From: Thermoprotei archaeon
GTDB taxonomy: Archaea > Thermoproteota > Methanomethylicia > Nezhaarchaeales > WYZ-LMO8
Length of the DNA: 11,703 bases
Assembly: GCA_003650865.1 (NCBI GenBank)
Contig: QMSN01000014.1
Coordinates: 1-11,703, forward strand
Reading direction: 5' to 3'
Shown here: piece after piece, positions 7,111 to 11,703 of the stretch
Layout of the letters: the number at the start of each line of letters is the position of its first letter
Numbering within the stretch: the stretch's first letter is position 1
Notes under the pieces: generated by a model
What the model was told of the DNA's origin: nothing
Databases searched by the model: none
What the model saw: only the letters and a program-made list of their open reading frames with translations
Position numbers and translations under genes: made by a program

Positions 7111-7971
7111 TTGGTTAAAGTCGTAGTGGTCTACGATAGGGTTAGATACGAGGAGAAGGCTCTTCAGAGAGCTGGAGAGAGACTGGGGGTTACCGTCAGC
7201 CTCGTCGACGTAAAGGACTCGTTCATAGACATAACCAAGGGCGACGTGAACCCAGAGGTCTTGAAGGGCGATGTGATCATTCAGAGGTGCGTTGGCCACT
7301 ACAGGTCTCTCTACTTGACGGCAATCTTGGAGAGCATGGGCATACCCGTCATAAATCCATTTCAGACAGCTCTTATATGCGGAGACAAGCTCCTCACAAC
7401 CATAGCTCTACGTAGAGCTGGCATACCCACCCCTAAGACCTACGTCGCGTTTACGCCCACAGGAGCACTTAAGGCGCTGTCAGAGCTGGGTTATCCAGCC
7501 GTCTTCAAGCCTGTCGTTGGGAGTTGGGGTAGGCTTGTAGCTCTCGTTAGGAATGAGGAGACGGCCAAGATAGTCATTGAGCACAGAGAGCACCTCTACC
7601 CCCTCTACCAGATATACTACATACAGGAGTACGTGGATAAGCCTGGAAGGGACATAAGGTGTTTTGTTGTTGGGGATGAGGTCGTGGCAGCTATCTACAG
7701 GTACGCACCACCAGGAGAGTGGAGGTCTAACACAGCGCTGGGGGGTAGAGCGGTCAAAATGGACGTGAATGAGGAGATTGAGGAGCTGAGCTTAAAAGCC
7801 GCTAAAGCCGTTGGAGCACACGTCCTCGGAGTAGACGCGTTGGAGAGTAAGGATGGGCTCCTCATCCACGAGCTAAACAGCGTAACCGAGTTTAGAAATG
7901 CTGCCCCCGCCACTGGAGTTGATATAGCTGGGAAGATAGTTGAGTACGCCGTAAAGCTGGCTAAGAGGTAG
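7111..7971 (+). CDS. lysX: LysW ligase of the LysX/ArgX ATP-grasp family (copy 2)
   Basis: Second ATP-grasp ligase, 286 aa, about half identical by eye to the product of 1394-2239. Motifs: VVYDRVRYEEKAL at the start, CGDKLLTT (90-97), KPVVGSWGR (133-141), GRDIRCF (179-185), APPGEWRSNTALGGRA (199-214), D242, and E254/N256 in HELNSVTEFRN. It begins at a TTG three bases after lysW, behind GGGGAG (7097-7102), and is surely co-transcribed with the carrier. Position next to lysW and LysM mirrors Sulfolobus lysX and suggests 2-aminoadipate; yet RDIRC, PPxEWR and ELNxVxEF resemble Sulfolobus ArgX as I remember it, which would mean glutamate. The two genes are too diverged to be a recent duplication. 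Family certain, substrate undecided; automated annotation would call it LysX. Confidence 0.9.
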   Translation: MVKVVVVYDRVRYEEKALQRAGERLGVTVSLVDVKDSFIDITKGDVNPEVLKGDVIIQRCVGHYRSLYLTAILESMGIPVINPFQTALICGDKLLTTIALRRAGIPTPKTYVAFTPTGALKALSELGYPAVFKPVVGSWGRLVALVRNEETAKIVIEHREHLYPLYQIYYIQEYVDKPGRDIRCFVVGDEVVAAIYRYAPPGEWRSNTALGGRAVKMDVNEEIEELSLKAAKAVGAHVLGVDALESKDGLLIHELNSVTEFRNAAPATGVDIAGKIVEYAVKLAKR

Positions 7972-7974
7972 CCT

Positions 7975-9432
7975 CTAGCCCTTAGTGACGGCTATGGGTC
8001 TCAGCCTCACGACCTTAGTCGCTATCCCCACGTTGTGGCTTACCTCAGCTACTCTATCCACATCCTTGTAGGCCCTATCCCACTCCTCAGCCAGAACCCT
8101 TATGCTAGCGGCTCTAACAGCTATGCCTCTCTGCTCAAGCTCCTGCTTGACCTGAGAGCCCCTGACCATCCTCAAAGCTCTCTCCCTCGACATCATTCTG
8201 CCAGCGCCGTGAGCCGTAGAGCCAAACGTTATCTCCATGGCCTTAGGGTTGCCCACTAGTATCCAGGAGCTCGTGCCCATGGAGCCCGGTATCAGCACAG
8301 GCTGACCGACAGACCTGTACTTAGCTGGTATGTCGGGGTGGCCCGCGGGGAAGGCTCTCGTAGCCCCCTTCCTGTGGACGTAGACCTTCCTCTTAACACC
8401 GTCGATCACGTGGGTCTCTATCTTGCATATGTTGTGGGCGACGTCGTAGACCAAGTTCAATCCCAAGTCCTCGGGGTCCCTCTTAAACGTCCTCTTAAAC
8501 GCCTCTCTAACCCAGTGAGTTATCATCTGCCTATTGCACCAAGCGAAGTTCGCTGCAGCAGACATTGCTGCGAAGTAGTCCTCAGCCTCCTTAGATGTCG
8601 TGGGCGCGCACACAAGCTCCCTATCAGGTATCTGTATCTTGTATTTCCTAACTGCCATCTCCATGATCCTCAAGTAGTCACTACACACTTGGTGTCCAAG
8701 ACCTCTACTCCCCGTGTGTATCATGACTGTTATCTGGCCCTCCTCATATATCCCGAAGGCCCTGGCCACCTCCGGGTTGAATATCTTGTCTACGACTTGA
8801 ACCTCCAAGAAGTGGTTTCCGCTTCCAAGAGTTCCAAGCTGATCGAAGCCCCTATCCTTAGCCCTACTCGAGACCTTTGAGGGGTCAGCCGTCTTCATGC
8901 AGCCCTCCTCTTCACAGAACTCAGCGTCCTTCCTCCAGCCGTAGCCCTGCCTTATGGCCCACTTAACCCCCTCAGCCAACACCTGGTCTAGCTCCCCTCT
9001 CGTCAACCTAACGGCTTTAGTCGTCGAACCCAAGCCCGACGGGACTAGGTGGTATATCGCCGTTATGAGGTCATCTATGACGGGCCTCACGTCCTTGTAC
9101 GTCAAGTTGGTCGTCAAGACCCTGACCCCGCAGTTTATGTCGTAGCCTATGCCGCCTGGGCTAATGACTCCCTCCTCAGCATCCATAGCTGCGACGCCGC
9201 CTATTGGGAAGCCGTAGCCTTGATGGCCGTCGGGCAGGGTGATTGACCACTTCTGGATGCCCGGCAGGTGAGCAACGTTAACCGCTTGGACTATGGTTAA
9301 GTCTTCAAGCATCTTGTTTAGCAGGACGTTGTCAGCGTATATCCTAGCTGGAACCCTCATGCCTGGCTTATAGTCCTTAGGGACCTCCCACACGAAGGCA
9401 TCAATCTTCTTGAGCGGTATTCTACTCGACAA
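7975..9432 (-). CDS. rtcB: RNA-splicing ligase RtcB (3'-phosphate RNA ligase)
   Basis: GTP- and Mn-dependent ligase that joins 2',3'-cyclic phosphate or 3'-phosphate RNA ends to 5'-OH ends, mainly sealing spliced tRNA exons in archaea. Counting from the TTG at 9432 (485 aa): DGHQGYGFPIGG (68-79), GGIGYDINCGVR with Mn ligands D98 and C101, LGSGNHFLEV (H207), HTGSRGLGH (H239), YDVAHN (H333), YVHRKGATRAFPAGHP (352-367), and GSTAHGAGR whose H408 matches the guanylylated histidine of Pyrococcus RtcB. No intein interrupts these motifs, although archaeal rtcB genes often carry one. A GTG at 9441 would add three residues, but it lies inside the perfect ribosome-binding site at 9437-9444, so 9432 is preferred. 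It converges on the second ligase gene with 3 bases between stops. Confidence 0.97.
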   Translation of the reverse strand: MSSRIPLKKIDAFVWEVPKDYKPGMRVPARIYADNVLLNKMLEDLTIVQAVNVAHLPGIQKWSITLPDGHQGYGFPIGGVAAMDAEEGVISPGGIGYDINCGVRVLTTNLTYKDVRPVIDDLITAIYHLVPSGLGSTTKAVRLTRGELDQVLAEGVKWAIRQGYGWRKDAEFCEEEGCMKTADPSKVSSRAKDRGFDQLGTLGSGNHFLEVQVVDKIFNPEVARAFGIYEEGQITVMIHTGSRGLGHQVCSDYLRIMEMAVRKYKIQIPDRELVCAPTTSKEAEDYFAAMSAAANFAWCNRQMITHWVREAFKRTFKRDPEDLGLNLVYDVAHNICKIETHVIDGVKRKVYVHRKGATRAFPAGHPDIPAKYRSVGQPVLIPGSMGTSSWILVGNPKAMEITFGSTAHGAGRMMSRERALRMVRGSQVKQELEQRGIAVRAASIRVLAEEWDRAYKDVDRVAEVSHNVGIATKVVRLRPIAVTKG

Positions 9433-9436
9433 TTCT

Positions 9437-9444
9437 ATCACCTC
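9437..9444 (-). promoter_or_regulatory. Shine-Dalgarno site that decides the rtcB start
   Basis: GAGGTGAT on the minus strand is fully complementary to the archaeal 16S 3' end and stands 4 bases before the TTG at 9432. The alternative GTG start (9441-9439) is part of this site. Confidence 0.7.
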
Positions 9445-9478
9445 TCTTTTCAGCTAGACTATCAATAGCTAAATCCGG

Positions 9479-9486
9479 TTATTAAA
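9479..9486 (-). promoter_or_regulatory. TATA box of rtcB
   Basis: TTTAATAA on the minus strand, in the 100 bases between rtcB and the tRNA-binding protein gene. It would place the transcription start near 9457-9460 and leave a leader of about 25 bases that holds the Shine-Dalgarno site. A second candidate, TTTAAG, lies a little upstream. Confidence 0.5.
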
Positions 9487-9532
9487 CGAATTGCCACTTA
9501 AACCCTTAAGGCTCAGCTGCCACAGGCCCAAG

Positions 9533-9856
9533 TCACCTGACCCTAGAGCCCGGCGGGGCATCGCCGTCAACAGTTAGCCATACTGGCTTGCCATCTACGT
9601 CTGCCGCTAGGAGCATGCCCCTGCTCTCCACTCCAGCTATCCTTTTGGGTTTGAGGTTGACGAGCACTATGACCCTCTTGCCCACGAAGTACTGAGGCTC
9701 GTAGTACTCAGCTCCTCCAGCAACTAACTCCCTCACTTCACCGCCCACGTCGACCTTAAGCTTAAGAAGCTTCTTCGTGCCTGGTATCCTGCCAGCTTCA
9801 AGTACCACCCCAACCCTAATGTCCAGCGCGTTAAACTGCTCTATCGAGACCTCCAT
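9533..9856 (-). CDS. MetRS beta / Trbp111-like tRNA-binding OB-fold protein
   Basis: Free-standing tRNA-binding domain (EMAP-II/Trbp111 type) of 107 aa, equivalent to the C-terminal domain of bacterial MetRS and to the small archaeal MetRS beta protein, which strengthens tRNA binding in trans. Visible family motifs: DIRVGVVLEAGRIPGTKKLLKLKVD (only the DIRVG core and KLLKLKVD are cited as key), the GGAEYYEPQYFVGK segment, VLVNLKPKRIAGVESRGMLLAA with the conserved ESRGM turn. I chose the ATG at 9856, which gives MEVSIEQFNALDIRVG, the usual family opening; GTG at 9865 or 9862 would add three or two residues. It lies upstream of rtcB on the same strand but 100 bases away, so separate promoters are plausible. 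Whether it partners MetRS here cannot be seen from the sequence. Confidence 0.88.
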   Translation of the reverse strand: MEVSIEQFNALDIRVGVVLEAGRIPGTKKLLKLKVDVGGEVRELVAGGAEYYEPQYFVGKRVIVLVNLKPKRIAGVESRGMLLAADVDGKPVWLTVDGDAPPGSRVR

Positions 9857-9877
9857 AGGCACCACCGTTGTAACTCG

Positions 9878-9893
9878 CGATTAAGCCTTAAGC
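9878..9893 (-). promoter_or_regulatory. Candidate promoter of the tRNA-binding protein gene
   Basis: On the minus strand AGCTTAAGGCTTAATC offers two overlapping TATA-like sites. The nearer (GCTTAATC, 9885-9878) is about 26 bases before the ATG at 9856, fitting a leaderless transcript; the farther would fit the GTG at 9865. Weak on its own. Confidence 0.35.
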
Positions 9894-9914
9894 TTTTCCT
9901 AGAGCAAGCCCCGA

Positions 9915-9930
9915 AAGCGTAATAACGCTT
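9915..9930 (+). repeat. Perfect inverted repeat, possible operator
   Basis: AAGCGT-AATA-ACGCTT: 6-bp arms around a 4-base centre. Its right arm runs into the TATA box of the flavoprotein gene (9927-9934) and covers the BRE position, between two divergent genes. A bound regulator would block TBP/TFB, but no binding protein is identified. Confidence 0.5.
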
Positions 9931-9934
9931 AAAG
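9927..9934 (+). promoter_or_regulatory. TATA box of the flavoprotein gene
   Basis: GCTTAAAG centred about 30 bases before the ATG at 9961 predicts a leaderless or nearly leaderless transcript, consistent with the lack of a Shine-Dalgarno site before that ATG. Confidence 0.5.
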
Positions 9935-9960
9935 ACGAGTTACGGCTTGGGTGCCCGTAC

Positions 9961-10512
9961 ATGGAGAAGGTAGAGGTTAAAGATAGGATTTCACTGCTAC
10001 TACATCCGAGGAACACCGTGATAGTTACGTGTTGCACAGTTGATGGCAAGCCTAATGCCATAACTCTCTCATGGTTCATGCCCCTATCCTTTAAGCCACC
10101 AATGGTCGCAATAGCGGTCTCGCCGAGGAGGTACTCCCACAAGCTAATAGCAGATGTAGGGGAGTTCGTGGTCAACGTGCCCTCCATGAACCTCTTCAGG
10201 CAGATGTGGATCTGCGGCACCAAGAGCGGTAGGAGCACCGATAAGATCAAGGAGTGCGGCTTCACACTCGAGAAGTCGATTAGAGTCAGACCTCCATCGA
10301 TAAGGGAGTGCATAGCTAACTTGGAGTGTAGAGTTGTGAAGACCATCGAGACAGGTGATCACACAACATTCATAGGTGAAGTGGTCGCGGCGAGAGTTGT
10401 GAAGGGACTGTTTGATGGGGTCTTCGACACGAAGAAGGTTAAGCACATACTACACGTGGGCTATGACGTCTTCACGACGACCTCAGACGAAGTCCTTAGA
10501 GCGACGACGTGA
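9961..10512 (+). CDS. Flavin reductase-like FMN-binding protein
   Basis: Protein of 183 aa with the split-barrel flavin reductase/flavoredoxin fold, expected to bind FMN and take part in electron transfer or NAD(P)H-flavin reduction. Family marks: PNAITLSWFMPLSFKPPMVA (31-50) with the SPRRYSHKLI loop (54-63) after it, EFVVNVPS (68-75), CGTKSGRSTDKI (85-96), the IRECIANLECRV strand (114-125) and GDHTTFIGEVV (132-142). The ATG start lies just after a TATA box, suggesting leaderless translation. It stands alone on its strand: the tRNA-binding gene diverges upstream and the glycosylase gene overlaps its 3' end by 30 bases from the other strand. The physiological partner cannot be read from context; fold assignment is good, specific function unknown. 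Confidence 0.85.
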   Translation: MEKVEVKDRISLLLHPRNTVIVTCCTVDGKPNAITLSWFMPLSFKPPMVAIAVSPRRYSHKLIADVGEFVVNVPSMNLFRQMWICGTKSGRSTDKIKECGFTLEKSIRVRPPSIRECIANLECRVVKTIETGDHTTFIGEVVAARVVKGLFDGVFDTKKVKHILHVGYDVFTTTSDEVLRATT

Positions 10513-11484
10513 GCTCAAAGGCCTCCTCCTAGCCTCTACGCAGTACTCTGCTAGCGTTGGATGACACCTCTCGCATAGTGGGCGTTGAGCTCTACAAGTC
10601 GAGCTCCCAAAGAGGTAGGTGAGGGTCTGAACCCAGCCTCCAAAGCCTGGAAAGAGCCTCTCAATAGCCACCTTAAGACACTCACCATACTTACTCATAC
10701 ATTCATCGCAGTAATACCTCAAGCACAGCTGCTTAGATGGCATCCTCACATCTCCATTAACCCATCCAAGCCTCTTAGAGACCCTCTTTAAGTGGGTGTC
10801 ACAGGGCACGATCCACGGAGACTTAGTCGTGAAGAGTAGAGTTGCATCAGCAACCTTAGGACCAACTCCTCGACACGCCATGAGCCTCCTCCTGGCCTCA
10901 GCCACATCCGTCAGGTCTACGTCGAGGTTAACGAAGTCCCTTAAAGCCTCAAGCATGTCCTGCAGCTGGTAGCTTGACCCCACGGGCTTTAGGTCGCTTA
11001 TTGAAAGCTTAGCTAATACCTCTAAGTCGCACATCCACCTACGCCAGAGCTCTCCAACCCACCTCTTAACGAAGACGTCGTACCTAGTCCTCTTGGAGAG
11101 CACGACAGCTATGAAAATGCAGTTGAAGTCGTGTGGAGATATCGAGAGCCTCACGCCGGGGTAAAGCTGGCTCAGCGCTTCAACCTGCTCTCTAAGCTTG
11201 CCTTTAAGCTTGGATATCCTTGCTCTAGGAGGCTCATCCCACAAGCCTGTCTCACAGAGAGCCACTTCCCTGAGCAAGTCTCCATCGCCGCACGCCTTCG
11301 AGTAAACGGTTAACACCCCATCAACGTAAGTCACTACGAGATCCCCGGCCAAGAGGCCTGAAACCTTAATCCAGCTATCCCCACTCTTAGTGTACAGCGA
11401 GGACACGAAAGAGGGCTTAAGGGTTAAGTTCAAGTTGAAGTCCTCGACTCCTCCAACTCTAAACTCCAGCTTCACAAGCTTCAT
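10483..11484 (-). CDS. HhH-GPD DNA glycosylase/AP lyase (8-oxoguanine glycosylase-like) with C-terminal Fe-S-type cysteines
   Basis: Base-excision repair enzyme of 333 aa. An N-terminal beta-rich part (about 1-80, FNLNLTLKPSF like the OGG/AlkA N-domain) precedes the helical HhH-GPD core: ISPHDFNCIFIAVVLSKRT (115-133), the hairpin CRGVGPKVADATLLF (204-218) with catalytic lysine K210, and VPCDTHLKR with aspartate D229. Lysine plus aspartate marks a bifunctional glycosylase/lyase. The C-terminus holds C297-x6-C304-x2-C307-x7-C315, close to the C-x6-C-x2-C-x5-C iron-sulfur loop of Nth/MutY, which classical OGG1 lacks. A second set, C254-x4-C259-x2-C262-x6-C269, lies between D229 and that loop. 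ATG start with GAGGAGG only 3 bases upstream, unusually close; GTG 11475 is an alternative. Substrate (8-oxoguanine or other) is inferred from family only. Confidence 0.85.
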   Translation of the reverse strand: MKLVKLEFRVGGVEDFNLNLTLKPSFVSSLYTKSGDSWIKVSGLLAGDLVVTYVDGVLTVYSKACGDGDLLREVALCETGLWDEPPRARISKLKGKLREQVEALSQLYPGVRLSISPHDFNCIFIAVVLSKRTRYDVFVKRWVGELWRRWMCDLEVLAKLSISDLKPVGSSYQLQDMLEALRDFVNLDVDLTDVAEARRRLMACRGVGPKVADATLLFTTKSPWIVPCDTHLKRVSKRLGWVNGDVRMPSKQLCLRYYCDECMSKYGECLKVAIERLFPGFGGWVQTLTYLFGSSTCRAQRPLCERCHPTLAEYCVEARRRPLSSRRRSKDFV

Positions 11485-11488
11485 TAAC

Positions 11489-11500
11489 CTCCTCGAGGAG
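11489..11500. repeat. 12-bp palindrome in the divergent start region
   Basis: CTCCTCGAGGAG is its own reverse complement. Each strand therefore carries GAGGAG, a Shine-Dalgarno-like sequence, facing the glycosylase start on one side and the radical SAM start on the other. Only 28 bases separate the two starts. Confidence 0.6.
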
Positions 11501-11512
11501 TAATGCTTTACG

Positions 11513-11703
11513 GTGGCAGTGCACTTCGACGCCTTAAAGCTGTCTGAGGCTATCGAGAAGATCGTTGTGAGAGGTGTCGAGAGGAAGTACTACAGGCTCG
11601 TTAGGGGTGGCAGGTGGTATGGTGGCATAGCGACTGCCGACTGCTGTGGGTGTAATTTAAGGTGCGTCTTCTGCTGGAGTGGAGCTCCTCGAGACCATCC
11701 AGA
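11513..11703 (+). CDS. Radical SAM protein, N-terminal part (3'-truncated by the window edge)
   Basis: First 63 residues of an enzyme that uses a 4Fe-4S cluster and S-adenosylmethionine to make a 5'-deoxyadenosyl radical. The signature C-x3-C-x2-C is C47/C51/C54 in CNLRCVFCW. Before it come a helix (LSEAIEKIVVRGVERK) and KYYRLVRGGRWYGGIATAD, the early beta strand leading into the cluster loop, an arrangement I associate with PflA-like archaeal radical SAM proteins. Two extra cysteines, C44 and C45, sit just ahead of the motif. I take GTG 11513 as start (MAVHFDAL); GTG 11519 is also possible. GAGGAG at 11495-11500 is 12 bases upstream, rather far. The part that would define substrate lies outside the window, so no function can be assigned. 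Confidence 0.85.
   Translation, partial: MAVHFDALKLSEAIEKIVVRGVERKYYRLVRGGRWYGGIATADCCGCNLRCVFCWSGAPRDHP

Noticed and set aside
6934..7299. Minus-strand frame of 121 codons covering lysW and the start of the second ligase
   Set aside because: lysW with its EDWGE end and the ligase motifs clearly occupy the + strand; the reverse frame has no recognisable domain.
1394..7971. The two ligase genes as a recent tandem duplication or recombination repeat
   Set aside because: Proteins are only about half identical by eye, differ by five residues in length and diverge in DNA throughout; they are old paralogues.
8338..8880. Open frame of 180 codons on the + strand opposite rtcB
   Set aside because: It lies wholly within strongly conserved rtcB, shows no family motif, and is explained by rtcB codon bias on the other strand.
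7975..9432. Intein inside rtcB
   Set aside because: All catalytic motifs follow at normal spacing in 485 residues, with no splicing-domain sequence.
10144..10446. Minus-strand frames opposite the flavoprotein gene
   Set aside because: They lie against a well-conserved flavin reductase-like sequence and show no motif of their own.
1..11703. tRNA genes, CRISPR repeats, insertion sequences or attachment sites
   Set aside because: Gaps between genes are at most about 100 bases and contain no cloverleaf, spaced repeat array, transposase remnant or target duplication that I can see.

Overview
The window reads as a compact chromosomal segment of a thermophilic archaeon, most likely of the TACK group (Thermoproteota-like). 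The evidence is a complete LysW amino-group-carrier pathway, archaeal TATA-type promoters, a 3'-phosphate RNA ligase of archaeal type, a free-standing MetRS C-terminal-like tRNA-binding protein, heavy AGG/AGA and ATA codon use, and many TTG/GTG starts. I cannot name a genus. No stretch over 100 bases is free of genes, and I see no mobile element, CRISPR array, tRNA or rRNA.

Region 1 (about 2-6405, + strand) is one tight operon: argH (5' end cut by the window edge), a LysX/ArgX ATP-grasp ligase, lysY (argC type), lysZ (argB type), lysJ (argD type) and lysK. Genes abut or overlap by a few bases. Region 2 (6435-7971, + strand) holds a LysM-type Lrp/AsnC regulator, then lysW (56 aa, ending in the EDWGE motif that carries the cargo amino acid) with its own promoter, then a second, divergent LysX/ArgX ligase. 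Together these encode steps in which glutamate and/or 2-aminoadipate is coupled to the LysW C-terminal glutamate, phosphorylated, reduced, transaminated and released as ornithine or lysine. ArgH is the last arginine step. Two ligases with one carrier and one set of shared enzymes points to a dual arginine/lysine pathway as known from Sulfolobus. The homocitrate-to-aminoadipate genes and argG are not in view.

Region 3 (7975-9856, - strand) holds rtcB, which converges on the second ligase with only 3 bases between, and a small MetRS-beta/Trbp111-like tRNA-binding protein. Region 4 (9961-11703) holds a flavin-reductase-like FMN protein (+), a helix-hairpin-helix DNA glycosylase/AP lyase with two cysteine clusters (-) that overlaps it tail to tail, and the N-terminal part of a radical SAM protein (+) that runs off the window. 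The last two diverge from a very short region built on a 12-bp palindrome.

The core is a known pathway in an informative arrangement, not an unknown system. The points most worth a second look are which ligase serves which pathway, the lysW promoter region, the cysteine-rich glycosylase and the inverted repeat at the flavoprotein promoter.
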